Origin: CAIYZT01 sp052387855
GTDB taxonomy: Bacteria; Pseudomonadota; Alphaproteobacteria; Rhodobacterales; Rhodobacteraceae
Assembly (NCBI GenBank): GCA_052387855.1
Contig: JBQTIT010000073.1
Location: 1-50,314, forward strand
Length of the DNA stretch: 50,314 nt
Direction: 5' to 3'
Below the pieces are notes generated by a model. That model saw nothing but the letters and a program-made list of their open reading frames with translations. It did no database searches and was not told where the DNA came from. Position numbers and translations under genes: made by a program. This document shows, in pieces, positions 39,744-48,464 of this stretch (position 1 is its first letter; every line of letters begins with the position of its first letter).

Positions 39744-40303
39744 CCCGGCGCCCGCAGCAGGGTGACATGGGTATCGCCATAGCGGCGCTGATCCAGCCAG
39801 TCAAAGCCGGGCGGCGGCAGGGGCGGCGCGCCCTCTTCCCAGACCACCATCGCCCCCGGCAGGAGCCAGCCCCCGGCAAGGGCCGAGGCCAGCGCCGCCT
39901 CGCCCAGCCCCTTGCCATAGGGCGGGTCCAGAAAGACCAGCGCGTGCGGCGCGCCCGGGTTGGCCGGCAGCCGCGCGGCATCAAGGCGCAAGAGCGCGGC
40001 CTGCCCCTCGGCCCGCATCAGGGCGATGTTGCGCCGGATCAGCGCCCGCGCCGCCGCGCCGTCATCGACCAGCGTGCACTCTGCCGCCCCGCGCGACAGC
40101 GCCTCGAGGCCCAGCGCGCCGGTGCCGGCGAAAAGGTCAAGCACCCGCGCCCCGGCCAGCGGGTTGCCATAACCGCCGTTGAGCAGCAGGTTAAAGATCG
40201 CCTCGCGCACCCGGTCCGAGGTGGGCCGCAGATGCGCCTCGGCGTCCCCTGCCCCCACGGGGGCCAGCGTCAGCCCGCGCGCGCGGCCGCCAATGATTCT
40301 CAT
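39740..40303 (-). CDS. rsmD: 16S rRNA (guanine966-N2)-methyltransferase RsmD
   Basis: The 187-residue SAM-dependent enzyme methylates G966 of 16S rRNA in the small subunit. It shows MRIIGGRARG at the start, RPTSDRVREAIFNLL, the SAM-binding VLDLFAGTGALGLEALSRGA and the catalytic LDPPYGKGLGE. Full length and intact. Its start overlaps the stop of the reductase gene upstream. Confidence 0.95.
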   Translation of the reverse strand: MRIIGGRARGLTLAPVGAGDAEAHLRPTSDRVREAIFNLLLNGGYGNPLAGARVLDLFAGTGALGLEALSRGAAECTLVDDGAAARALIRRNIALMRAEGQAALLRLDAARLPANPGAPHALVFLDPPYGKGLGEAALASALAGGWLLPGAMVVWEEGAPPLPPPGFDWLDQRRYGDTHVTLLRAPG

Positions 40304-41508
40304 GCCTTCAAGAGGTCCTTGAGCACGGTGGCCGGATCGGAAAGCGCCGCCTTTGACGGCGACCTTCCCGCTTCGATCAGCCGCTTGCCCACCATGTAGC
40401 CGCGCGAATCGTTCATTGCGTCCACCGCCAAAAGCTGATCGCCCCGGAAGTACCAGAAGGAAACCGCCTCGCCCTCGGGCCCGCGCGTGACGATGGTGTC
40501 ATACCCGCTGTTCAGCCCGGCGATCTGCAACTTGCAGTCGTACTGGTCCGACCAGAACCAGGGCCGCGCCACATAGTCCGTGCCCGCGCCAAGGATGTTG
40601 TCGGCCACATTCTCGGCCATGTCGATGGCGTTGCCGACCGATTCCAGCCGCAGCCGGCCGCCCTGATGGGGAAAGCTGGCGCAGTCGCCCGCCGCCCAGA
40701 CATGCGGATTCGAGGTGCGGCCCTGCGCGTCGGTGCGGATGCCGTTCTCGATCGCCAGCCCCGCCGCCTCGGCCAGCGCGGTCGCGGGGACGATCCCGAC
40801 CCCGGCGATCACGAAATCGGCCGGCAACTCGCGCCCGTCCTGAAGGCGCAGGCCCGTCACCCGCTCGCCCCCGAGGATGCGGTCAAGCCCGGTGCTTTCC
40901 AGAATGGTCACGCCATGCGCGCCGTGCAGCGCGCGGAAGTGGTCCGAGGTTTCCGGCGCCGCGACGCGTTGCAGGATGCGCGGCGCCATTTCGATCACCG
41001 TCACCTCAAGCCCCATCTTGCGCGCCACCGCCGCCGCCTCCAGCCCGATATAGCCGCCGCCGACGATCACCAGCCGGCGGCCGGCCACGAACTCGGCCCG
41101 CATCGCGTCGACATCGGCCAGCGTGCGCACGGTAAAGACCCCGGGCAGCGCCCCGCCGATGGCGGCCGGCAGGCTGCGCGGAACCGAGCCCGTGGTCAGC
41201 GCCAGATCGGTGTAGTGCAAGACTTCGCCGCCAACCGTGACGGTCCGCGCGGCCGGGTCGATGGCGGTCACCTTCTGGCCCATGCGCAGGGTGATGTTCT
41301 GCTCGGCATAGAACTCGGCCGAGCGCAGCCAGAGACGCTCTTGGCCCATCTCGCCCAAGAGATAGGCCTTGGAAAGGGGCGGGCGCTGATAGGGGGGGGC
41401 CGGCTCTTCGCCGATCAGGGTGATCTGACCGTCAAAGCCGCCCGACCGTAGCCTGGCCACCAGCGAGGCGCCCGCCTGCCCCGCCCCGATCACCACCACA
41501 TGGCCCAT
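40300..41508 (-). CDS. FAD-dependent NAD(P)H oxidoreductase (ferredoxin/rubredoxin reductase type)
   Basis: The 402-residue protein has two Rossmann motifs: FAD at VIGAGQAGASLVARL near the start and NAD(P)H at IVGGGYIGLEAAAVARKMG in the middle, followed by VWAAGDCASF. The C-terminal reductase domain (WSDQYDCKLQIAGL) is typical of ferredoxin reductases that serve P450s and dioxygenases. It lacks the cysteine pair of thioredoxin reductases. It might feed the AlkB-like hydroxylase at 37860, but no ferredoxin or rubredoxin is nearby. I chose the ATG at 41508; upstream codons do not look coding. Confidence 0.9.
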   Translation of the reverse strand: MGHVVVIGAGQAGASLVARLRSGGFDGQITLIGEEPAPPYQRPPLSKAYLLGEMGQERLWLRSAEFYAEQNITLRMGQKVTAIDPAARTVTVGGEVLHYTDLALTTGSVPRSLPAAIGGALPGVFTVRTLADVDAMRAEFVAGRRLVIVGGGYIGLEAAAVARKMGLEVTVIEMAPRILQRVAAPETSDHFRALHGAHGVTILESTGLDRILGGERVTGLRLQDGRELPADFVIAGVGIVPATALAEAAGLAIENGIRTDAQGRTSNPHVWAAGDCASFPHQGGRLRLESVGNAIDMAENVADNILGAGTDYVARPWFWSDQYDCKLQIAGLNSGYDTIVTRGPEGEAVSFWYFRGDQLLAVDAMNDSRGYMVGKRLIEAGRSPSKAALSDPATVLKDLLKA

Positions 41509-41590
41509 TCTGCGCAATCCCTCTGGTCGATACCTTCGCGGCACCCTATATCCCGCACTCGGAATTTCGCAAACTCCCGGGGGACGAAAA

Positions 41591-42088
41591 ATGACGATTG
41601 CCGTAGGCTCGACGCTGCCCGACGCCACCTTGCTGATCAAGGATGCCGAGGGGGTCACGCAACCGGTGCGGATGAGCGAGCGGCTGCGCGGCCGCAAGGT
41701 GGTGCTTTTCGGCTTGCCGGGGGCCTTTACCAGCACCTGCTCGGCCGCGCATGTTCCCAGCTTCATGCGCGTCGCAGACCGCCTGCGCGCCAAGGGCGTG
41801 GACGAGATCATCTGCCTGTCGGTCAACGATCCGGCGGTGATGCAGGCCTGGGGCAGGATCACCGGCGCGGCCGACAAGGGCATCACCATGCTGGCCGATG
41901 CCGATGCCAGCTTTACCAAGGCGGTCGGGCTGAACTTTACCCATGCCGCCAGCGGCTTTTTCGACCGCTCCAGCCGCTATGCGCTTTACGCCGAGGATGG
42001 CGTGGTCAAGGTGCTGAACATGGGCAAGGAAACCGGCGCCTGCGAGATTTCCGGCGGCGAGGCGATGCTGGACGCGATTCCGGGCTGA
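41591..42088 (+). CDS. Peroxiredoxin, Prx5 (type II) family
   Basis: The 165-residue thiol peroxidase reduces hydrogen peroxide and organic hydroperoxides in the cytoplasm. The peroxidatic cysteine is C50 in PGAFTSTCSAAHVP; a second cysteine in GACEISGGEAM near the C-terminus is in the place expected for a resolving or regulatory thiol of this subfamily. Other family stretches are LPDATLLIKD, MLADADASFTKAVGL and RYALYAEDGVVKVLN. It is transcribed away from the reductase gene, 82 bp between starts. Confidence 0.93.
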   Translation: MTIAVGSTLPDATLLIKDAEGVTQPVRMSERLRGRKVVLFGLPGAFTSTCSAAHVPSFMRVADRLRAKGVDEIICLSVNDPAVMQAWGRITGAADKGITMLADADASFTKAVGLNFTHAASGFFDRSSRYALYAEDGVVKVLNMGKETGACEISGGEAMLDAIPG

Positions 42089-42096
42089 GCCCGCGC

Positions 42097-42462
42097 TCAG
42101 GCGCGCGGACGCATTTCGCACAGGCAGGCGATGGGCTCGGAATGATCGCGCGCCACCTCGGCGCTGCCGGCAAGCTGGTCCATCCGGCGCGCCAGCGTCA
42201 GGTCAAGGTCCGACAGGCCGGCGCAGTCATGGGTGATGAGCGTCACATCCACCACGTTGAACCGGTTGGTCCATTCGGGGTGGTGGTTCAGCTTTTCCGC
42301 GCTGAGCGCCGCGCGCGACATGAAGCCCCAGGCTTCGGAAAAATTCCTGAACTTCCAGATCTTGCGAATGGCGTCGCGGCCCGGAACCGCGCCCCAGCCG
42401 GTCTCGCCAAGGGCGGGCAGATGGGCGGCGCGGTCCGCATCGGTCAGGGGGGTGGCGGGCAT
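42097..42462 (-). CDS. phhB: Pterin-4a-carbinolamine dehydratase
   Basis: The 121-residue protein has the family core KIWKFRNFSEAWGFMSR, AEKLNHHPEWTNRFNVVDVTL and THDCAGLSDLDLTLARRMD, where the catalytic histidines lie in NHHPEW. It recycles pterin cofactors of aromatic amino acid hydroxylases or serves as a cofactor-related factor. About 20 extra residues (VARDHSEPIACLCEM...) extend beyond the usual end. No phenylalanine hydroxylase gene is visible here. It runs convergent with the peroxiredoxin gene. Confidence 0.93.
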   Translation of the reverse strand: MPATPLTDADRAAHLPALGETGWGAVPGRDAIRKIWKFRNFSEAWGFMSRAALSAEKLNHHPEWTNRFNVVDVTLITHDCAGLSDLDLTLARRMDQLAGSAEVARDHSEPIACLCEMRPRA

Positions 42463-42469
42463 GATGTCG

Positions 42470-43636
42470 TTACTCCTGGTCTGTCTGGCTGGACTTGCGA
42501 AACGGGCCGTAGGCGGTCAGCACCTCGATCTCTTCGCCCACCGCGCGGCGTTCCTGATCAAGATAGCGCGCGATCGCGGTCCGCAAACCGGGATCGGCGA
42601 TGTAGTGCAGCGAATGCACCTGGGCCGGCAGATAGCCGCGCGCCAGCTTGTGTTCGCCCTGCGCCCCGGCCTCGACCCGCAGGCCGCGCGCGATGGCCTG
42701 TTCGATGGCCTGATAATAGCACAGCTCGAAATGCAGGCACGGATATTCGGCCAGGCAGCCCCAATAGCGGCCATATAGCGTGTGCCGGCCGATGAAGTTC
42801 AGCGCCCCGGCGACCGGGCGGGCGCCGTCGAAGGCCAGGACCAGCAGCACATCGTCGCGCAGGCTGTCGTGCATCGCATCGAAAAAGGCCCGCGTCAGAT
42901 AGGGCCGGCCCCATTTGCGCCCGCCGGTGTCCTGGTAGAAATCCCACATCGCCGCCCAATGCGCGGGCGTGATCGCATCCCCCGTCAGCGCGCGAATGGT
43001 CAGGCCATGGCCCTGCGCGGTGGCGCGCTCCTTGCGGATCATCTTGCGCTTGCGGCTGGACAGGGCCGCCAGGAAATCGTCAAAGCTGCCGTAGCCGGGG
43101 TTTTCCCAATGATACTGCTGGGTTACCCGGTACAGGGTGCCGCCCTGGCCGGTCAGGTCGGCCGCCTCGTCCGCGGTGCAGAAGGTGACGTGCAGGCCGG
43201 ACAACCCGTTGCCGTTGGTCAGCCCGATGGCCGCGTCCAGCAGCGCGGCGCGGTGCTCGGGCGGGCCGAGGAACCTGCGACCGGTGACGGGCGTAAAGGG
43301 CACCGCCGCCTGAAGCTTGGGGTAATAGCGCCCGCCGGCCTGCTCATAGGCCTGGGCCCAGTTGTGATCAAAGATGTATTCGCCCTGTGAATGGGTCTTG
43401 GCGTAAAGCGGCATCGCGGCAACGGCGCGGCCGCCCTGCCGCAGGACCAGGGCCAGCGCCTGCCAGCCGGTGCCCGGGCCGGTGGAGCCGGACCGCTCCA
43501 GCGCCGACAGGAAGCGGTGGGTGGTGAAGGGGTCCACGGGGCGCCCGCTGGCGGCCTCGGGGCAGGCGAGCGCGTCCCAGTCCTGCGCCGGGATCTCGTC
43601 CATGCTTTTCAGCACTGAGAGGGTGGTTTGTGTCAT
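42470..43636 (-). CDS. FemAB-like acyltransferase (PF04339, 'peptidogalycan' family)
   Basis: The 388-residue protein shows the PF04339 pattern: EYIFDHNWAQAYEQAGGRYYPKLQ, ALSSRKRKMIRKER and GAQGEHKLARGYLPAQVHSLHYIAD near the C-terminus. The fold is a GNAT duplication, as in FemAB. The name used in databases refers to peptidoglycan-linked work, but the reaction is not known. No membrane segments. It is 8 bp upstream of the pterin dehydratase gene and probably cotranscribed. Confidence 0.88.
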   Translation of the reverse strand: MTQTTLSVLKSMDEIPAQDWDALACPEAASGRPVDPFTTHRFLSALERSGSTGPGTGWQALALVLRQGGRAVAAMPLYAKTHSQGEYIFDHNWAQAYEQAGGRYYPKLQAAVPFTPVTGRRFLGPPEHRAALLDAAIGLTNGNGLSGLHVTFCTADEAADLTGQGGTLYRVTQQYHWENPGYGSFDDFLAALSSRKRKMIRKERATAQGHGLTIRALTGDAITPAHWAAMWDFYQDTGGRKWGRPYLTRAFFDAMHDSLRDDVLLVLAFDGARPVAGALNFIGRHTLYGRYWGCLAEYPCLHFELCYYQAIEQAIARGLRVEAGAQGEHKLARGYLPAQVHSLHYIADPGLRTAIARYLDQERRAVGEEIEVLTAYGPFRKSSQTDQE

Positions 43637-43639
43637 CGG

Positions 43640-43695
43640 CCCCCGGGGGTTTCACACCCCCGGACCCCCGTGGGATATTTCCGCACAGAGGATGG
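43640..43695 (+). repeat. Hairpin plus GGGATATTT repeat
   Basis: CCCGGGGGTTT and CACCCCCGGACC pair, then CGTGGGATATTTCCGCACAG follows, the same GGGATATTT core as at 13693 and 26180. It fills the gap between the FemAB-like gene and the GDPD gene. Confidence 0.65.
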
Positions 43696-43712
43696 GGTGA
43701 AGGCGGGGGAGG

Positions 43713-44486
43713 TCAAGCCGGAATGACCGCGGGGTAACCCTCGAAGGTGATGTTCTGCGCGATGCGGCGGGCCTCGGCCTCTTGCGCGGGCGATTTGATC
43801 GTCCAGCACAGGATGGCGGCGCCCTGGGATTTCAACTCGGCCACGCGCGGGCGGGCGAGGTCGGAGGCCTGGTGCGAGATGAAGCTGGCCCCGGTGCGGT
43901 CGTAGTCGGGGATCGCGCGCAGATGGGCGCAGATATCGGGCGGGATCGGGGCGTTCAGGGCGGGGTCATAGGCCTCGGTCGTCAGGCCGCGCGGGACGGC
44001 GGGGGCCAGGCGGGCCATATGGGCCACGCAATGCGGGTTGAAGGCCATGACCGCGACCGGACCCGCGTAGCCCTTGAGCAGGTCGGCGACGCCCTGTTCA
44101 AGGATGCCGTCGGTATCCTCCATCCGGTTCCAGTTTTCCTTGATCTCGATCAGCAGCGGCACCCGGCCCGCAACCAGGGCCAGCACCTGCGCCAGGGTCG
44201 GGATCGTGTCGGTGCTGCCGGCGAGGCGGATGCGGGCAAGCTCGGCGGCGGTGCGGGCGCGAAAGTCGCCGCTGTGGCCCGTCAGGCGGTCAAGGTCGTC
44301 GTCGTGGAACACCACCGGCACATCATCGGCGCTGCGCTGCACGTCCAGCTCGATCCCGTAGCCGGCCGCGATGGCGGCGCGAAAGGCGGAGGCCGAGTTT
44401 TCGATGATGCCGGCGGCGTGGTCGTGATAGCCGCGATGGCAGAGCGGCAGGGTCAGGAAACTGTCCGGCAGGGGCACGCGCATCAT
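43713..44486 (-). CDS. Glycerophosphodiester phosphodiesterase
   Basis: The 257-residue TIM-barrel enzyme releases glycerol-3-phosphate from glycerophosphodiesters. It has the catalytic His in CHRGYHDHAAGIIENSASAF, then GIELDVQRSADDVPVVFHDDDLDRL, LLIEIKENW and FEGYPAVIP at the end. There is no signal peptide, so it acts in the cytoplasm. Its first ATG overlaps the stop of the RidA gene upstream; two ATGs in a row start it. Confidence 0.92.
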   Translation of the reverse strand: MMRVPLPDSFLTLPLCHRGYHDHAAGIIENSASAFRAAIAAGYGIELDVQRSADDVPVVFHDDDLDRLTGHSGDFRARTAAELARIRLAGSTDTIPTLAQVLALVAGRVPLLIEIKENWNRMEDTDGILEQGVADLLKGYAGPVAVMAFNPHCVAHMARLAPAVPRGLTTEAYDPALNAPIPPDICAHLRAIPDYDRTGASFISHQASDLARPRVAELKSQGAAILCWTIKSPAQEAEARRIAQNITFEGYPAVIPA

Positions 44487-44944
44487 TCGATCTCGAAGAT
44501 GCCTTCGATCTCGACCGCGACGCCCAGCGGCAGCGAGACCGCCGATACGGCCGAGCGGGCATGGCGCCCCGCATCGCCCAGGACGGCGACCATGAAGTCG
44601 GTCGCGCCGTTGATCACCTTGGGCTGGTCGGTGAAATCGGCGGTGGAGTTGACAAAGCCGGTCAGCTTGACCACCCGCCTCAGCCGCGACAGATCGCCGC
44701 CGCAGGCCTTTTTCACCTGCGCCAACAGCGAGATGGCGCAGGCGCGGGCGGCCTCGGCGCCCTGGGGGATGTCCATCGTCTCGCCCAGGCGGCCGCGGAT
44801 CAGGCCGGCGGCGTTCTGCGAGAGCTGGCCCGAGACGTGCAAGAGGTTTCCGGCGGCGACAAAGGGCACATAGTTGGCCACCGGCGCCGGCGCTTCGGGC
44901 AAGGTCACGCCCAGTTCGGCAAGGCGGGTTTCGATGTCTGACAT
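44483..44944 (-). CDS. RidA family protein (second)
   Basis: The 153-residue member has LLHVSGQLSQNAAGLIRGRLG, LRRVVKLTGFVNSTADFTDQPKVINGA and ARSAVSAVSLPLGVAVEIEGIFE; the arginine in ARSAV is at the substrate-carboxylate position. It is longer than the RidA at 29363 and belongs to a different subgroup (YjgH/TdcF-like by length). It is coupled to the GDPD gene and lies upstream of it. Its function may be general removal of reactive enamines. No partner amino-acid enzyme is next to it. Confidence 0.9.
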   Translation of the reverse strand: MSDIETRLAELGVTLPEAPAPVANYVPFVAAGNLLHVSGQLSQNAAGLIRGRLGETMDIPQGAEAARACAISLLAQVKKACGGDLSRLRRVVKLTGFVNSTADFTDQPKVINGATDFMVAVLGDAGRHARSAVSAVSLPLGVAVEIEGIFEIE

Positions 44945-44982
44945 GGGCGGGCCTTTCGCTGATTGCGCGCCAAGCTAAAGCA

Positions 44983-45071
44983 TGTCCGGTTCGAATTGAA
45001 TCGAAATTCGCGGCCTCTCGCTTGCGCTTGAACGCGAATTTCGATGGCCTGGTTTCAATGTGAACCGGACA
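44983..45071. repeat. Large nested palindrome
   Basis: Outer arms TGTCCGGTTC (44983-44992) and GAACCGGACA (45062-45071) enclose perfect 12-bp inner arms TCGAAATTCGCG (45001-45012) and CGCGAATTTCGA (45033-45044) with a 20-base loop. It could fold into a cruciform. The right arm has a partner at 39074-39096. It lies in the gap 44945-45274, between RidA and hlyD. Confidence 0.85.
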
Positions 45072-45125
45072 GGATGTTACCGGGTTGTCCGGCCCCGGCA
45101 AGACGCGCGGGCGGGCGCATGTGGC

Positions 45126-45246
45126 GGGGCCCCCCACCCCTGCCCCTCCCCACGAGGGGGAGGGCGTGCAAGGTTCCAAAAGACACCGCCCTTGGCCGAC
45201 CAAGAAACCACCCTCCCCCTGGTGGGGGAGGGATGGGGAGGGGGGC
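45126..45246. repeat. MITE-like repeat (copy 2)
   Basis: The left end, CCCCCCACCCCTGCCCCTCC, and the right end, GGGGGAGGGATGGGGAGGGG, are inverted repeats around a 55-base core containing TTCCAAAAGACACCGCCCTTG and CCGACC. The layout and length match 49862-49980, and the core motif CCGCCCTTGACCG recurs at 50178. It shows no transposase and no open frame. It ends 28 bp from the HlyD stop. Confidence 0.8.
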
Positions 45247-45274
45247 CCTGTGGTCACGGGCGATTCCCGGGGGC

Positions 45275-46591
45275 TCAGGTTTCCCGAAAGGCGGCGCGGA
45301 AATAATCGGTGAAGGGTTTGATCAGATAGCTCATCGGGCTGCGCGCGTCGGTCTGGATCAGCGTCTGCACCGGCATGCCGGGCAAGAGCACCTGCTCGCC
45401 GAGCTTGTCACGCTCGCCGCTGTCAAGCGCCACCTCGGCGCGGAAAAAGGACAGGCCGGTCTGGGCATCCTGCAGCGCATCGGCCGAGATCGAGACCAGC
45501 CTTCCGGTCAGGGTCGGGGTGGTGCGGGCGGAAAAGGCGCCAAAGGTCACATTCACCGCCTGGCCGACAAAGACCTCGTCCACGTTCAGGGGCGAGACCT
45601 TGGCCACGATCACCAGCGGGCGGTCCTGCGGGATCAGGTACAGCACCGGATCGGCCGGGCGCAGAACGGCGCGCGGGGTGGTCACCTGAAGGCCCAGCAC
45701 GATGCCCGAGACGGGGGCGCGGATTTCAAGCCGCTGGATCCGTTCCAAGAGCGCGCGGCGGCGTTCGGCCAGTTCCAGGATCATCGGGCCAAGATCGCGC
45801 AGCGCCGTGTTGGCCTCTTCGCGCCGCGCCGCGCCCAGGCGCAGGATTTCCAGATCGACCTCGGTCGCGCGGCCCTCGGCCACGGCGCGGTTGGCGGAAA
45901 GCTCGCCGAGCGTGCCTTCGAGCCCCGCGATGCGGCGTTGCAGGTCCGAGACCGTCACCGCCTGGGTCAGGCCCTTGGCCAAGAGCGCCTGCTTGTCGGC
46001 CAGTTCGGCGGCCAGCAGGGCAAGCTGGGTTTCCTGCGCCCGGATCTGGGCCCCGATCCCGGTCACCTGCGCCGCGATCTGCTCCAGCCGGCGGCCGAGC
46101 TGTTCGAACTGGCGGTCCTGGGTGTCGGCGCGGGCAGCGAAGAGCCGGCTCTGCCCGTCGATCTGCGCGGCGACGGTGGGCCGCTCGGCCGCGAGCGCCA
46201 GCAGATCGTCCGGATAGCGGGGCTGGCCCGTGCCGTCACGCTCGGCCTCAAGCCGCGCCTGGCGGGCCAGCGCCTCGTAAAGCTGATCCTCGACGATGGA
46301 GAGTTCGGAGGTCAGGAGCGCGCCGTCGAGGGTGATCAGCAGATCGCCCGCCGCGACCGCCTGCGCCTCGCTCACCGAGATCGAGGCGACGACGCCGCCA
46401 TCGGGGTGCTGCACGACCTGGCGGTTCTGCTCGACCTCGACCAGACCCGGCGCCACGATGGCGCCGGCGATCTCGGTTCCCAGCGACCAGGTGCCAAAAC
46501 CCAGCACCAGCGCGGCCAGCGCGGCAAAGCCCAGCGTCATCGGACCGCGCGCGCCAAGGCCCTTGACGGGCGGGGCGGGGCGGGGGGTCAT
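45275..46591 (-). CDS. HlyD-family type I secretion membrane fusion protein
   Basis: The 438-residue protein has one N-terminal membrane segment (residues 18-40), a lipoyl-like half motif (VQHPDGGVVASISVSEAQAVAAGD), a long coiled coil of heptads (about residues 110-280, with QLGRRLEQIAAQ and AELADKQALLAKGL), and a second half motif IRAPVSGIVLGLQV. It should bridge the inner-membrane ABC transporter to a TolC-like outer-membrane channel. The start overlaps the ABC gene stop (ATGA). No TolC homologue or substrate gene with GGxGxD repeats is in the window. Confidence 0.93.
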   Translation of the reverse strand: MTPRPAPPVKGLGARGPMTLGFAALAALVLGFGTWSLGTEIAGAIVAPGLVEVEQNRQVVQHPDGGVVASISVSEAQAVAAGDLLITLDGALLTSELSIVEDQLYEALARQARLEAERDGTGQPRYPDDLLALAAERPTVAAQIDGQSRLFAARADTQDRQFEQLGRRLEQIAAQVTGIGAQIRAQETQLALLAAELADKQALLAKGLTQAVTVSDLQRRIAGLEGTLGELSANRAVAEGRATEVDLEILRLGAARREEANTALRDLGPMILELAERRRALLERIQRLEIRAPVSGIVLGLQVTTPRAVLRPADPVLYLIPQDRPLVIVAKVSPLNVDEVFVGQAVNVTFGAFSARTTPTLTGRLVSISADALQDAQTGLSFFRAEVALDSGERDKLGEQVLLPGMPVQTLIQTDARSPMSYLIKPFTDYFRAAFRET

Positions 46592-48324
46592 GTCATGCCC
46601 CCGGGGCCGCTGGACTGCACGATCTGGGTGTGGTTCTTGACCATCTCGCGCAGGACGGCATCGCGCGGGCCAAAGGCGCGGCGCTGGCCCTCTTCCAGCA
46701 CCAAGAGCAGATCGCATTCCTGGATCGCCGCCGGCCGGTGCGCCATGATCAGCACCGCGCGGCCCTTGTCCTTCATCGCGAGGATGGCAAGGTTCAGCGC
46801 GACCGAGCCGTCGTTGTCCAGGTTCGAGTTCGGTTCGTCCAGGACCAGCAGCACCGGATCGCCGTAAAGCGCCCGCGCCAGGCCGATGCGCTGGATCTGC
46901 CCGCCCGACAGCCGCCCGCCGATGGCCGAGACGCGCGTGTCATAGCCGCCCGGCAGGCGCAGGATCATCTCATGCGCCGCCGCCATCTGCGCGGCGGCGA
47001 CGATGGCCGCGTCGTCCCGCGATGGGGCCAGGCGCGAGATGTTCTCGGCGATGGTGCCCTCGAACAGGGTGATGCGCTGCGGCAGATAGCCGATCAGGCC
47101 GCCCAGGACATCCGGATCGTACTGGTCCAGCGTCGCCCCATCCAGCCGGACCGTGCCCTGCGCCGGCGGCCAGGCGCCGATCAGCGCCCGGGCCAGGGTG
47201 GACTTGCCCGCCCCCGAGGGGCCGATCACGCCCAGCGCCTTGCCCGGCTCCAGCCGAAAGGTGATGCCGCGCAGCACCGGCAGGCTTTCGCCCGGGGGCA
47301 CGACGGACAGGCCTTGCACCTCCAGCATGGCGCGGGGGCGCGGCAGGGCGGTGCGCTCGGGCTCGGGCGGTATGCGCGAGAGCAGGTCCGACAGGCGCCG
47401 GCTGGCCTCTTGCGCGCGGGTGACCAGCGACCATTGGCCGATGGCCTGCTCGATCGGCGACAGCGCCCGGCCCAGCAGGATCGAGGCCGCGATCATCGCG
47501 CCGCCCGTCAGGGCATCCTGCAGCACCAGATACGCCCCCAGCCCCAGCATGGCCGATTGCAGGAACAGACGGAACGTGCGGGTGGCGGCCGCAAAGGTGC
47601 CGGCGCGGTCGCTGGCGTCGATCCCCAGCGCCAGCGCGGCGTGCCGGGCGCGTTGCCAGCGGCCAAAGACGGCGCCGGTCATGCCCAGCGCCTGCACCGC
47701 CTCGGCCTCGGCCTTGATCTGGTCGGACATGAGGTCTGCCTGAAGCGCTGCCGAATTGGCGCGGTTGACCGGCCCCCGCGTCATCGACTGGTTCAGCAGG
47801 GTCACGCCGACCAGCACCAGCGCCCCCACCACGGCCGCCCAGCCCAGGACCGGATGAAAGGTGAAGATCGCGGCGACAAAGACCAGCGCCCAGGGAATGT
47901 CGAAGATGGCGATCAGCACGTTCGACGCCCAGAGCCGCTGCACCGCCTCAAGATCGCGCTGCGCGACGACGGCGGCGGCATCGCCCGGCGCCAGCCCGAT
48001 GCGCCGCAGGGCCGCGGCAAAGACGCGCAGGTCAAGCGCATCCTGAAAGCGCGCGCCGACCCGCGCCATCAGCCGCGCGCGGGCCAGATCGAGCATGCCC
48101 ATCACCAGGAACAGGAACACGATCAGCAGCGTCAGCGCCATGAGCGTGGCCTCGGACCGGCTGCCAAGCACCCGGTCATAGATCTGGAGCATGTAAAGCG
48201 GGCCGGTCAGCAGCAGAAGGTTGGCAAAGACCGAGAATACAAAGACCGCCCACAGCAGGCGCCGCTGCGCCCCGAGCGCCGCGCGCAGTTCGCCCTGACC
48301 GAGGTTGCTCCGTGGTGGTGCCAT
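46588..48324 (-). CDS. Type I secretion ABC transporter (PrtD-like)
   Basis: The 578-residue protein combines a six-helix membrane domain (from about residue 20 to 300) with an ATPase domain: Walker A GPSGAGKST, signature LSGGQIQRIGLARAL, Walker B LLVLDEPNSNLD and the switch His in MAHRPAA. There is no N-terminal C39 peptidase or RTX-activating domain, so it resembles PrtD, exporter of metalloproteases, more than HlyB. I chose the ATG at 48324, with GAGGAGAG upstream. It forms an operon with the HlyD-family gene. The exported substrate must be encoded elsewhere. Confidence 0.93.
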   Translation of the reverse strand: MAPPRSNLGQGELRAALGAQRRLLWAVFVFSVFANLLLLTGPLYMLQIYDRVLGSRSEATLMALTLLIVFLFLVMGMLDLARARLMARVGARFQDALDLRVFAAALRRIGLAPGDAAAVVAQRDLEAVQRLWASNVLIAIFDIPWALVFVAAIFTFHPVLGWAAVVGALVLVGVTLLNQSMTRGPVNRANSAALQADLMSDQIKAEAEAVQALGMTGAVFGRWQRARHAALALGIDASDRAGTFAAATRTFRLFLQSAMLGLGAYLVLQDALTGGAMIAASILLGRALSPIEQAIGQWSLVTRAQEASRRLSDLLSRIPPEPERTALPRPRAMLEVQGLSVVPPGESLPVLRGITFRLEPGKALGVIGPSGAGKSTLARALIGAWPPAQGTVRLDGATLDQYDPDVLGGLIGYLPQRITLFEGTIAENISRLAPSRDDAAIVAAAQMAAAHEMILRLPGGYDTRVSAIGGRLSGGQIQRIGLARALYGDPVLLVLDEPNSNLDNDGSVALNLAILAMKDKGRAVLIMAHRPAAIQECDLLLVLEEGQRRAFGPRDAVLREMVKNHTQIVQSSGPGGMT

Positions 48325-48464
48325 GCTCTCCTCGTCCGCGCGCCGGCGGAATTGCCCGCTTTGGCCCCGCTCGCCGCCGGTTGCCCGTTGTCTTGGTCTG
48401 CGGGCCAGCATATGCCTTGTGTGCGAAATGCAAAAGCCCAGCCGTCGCGTTCTGACTTGAGGCC

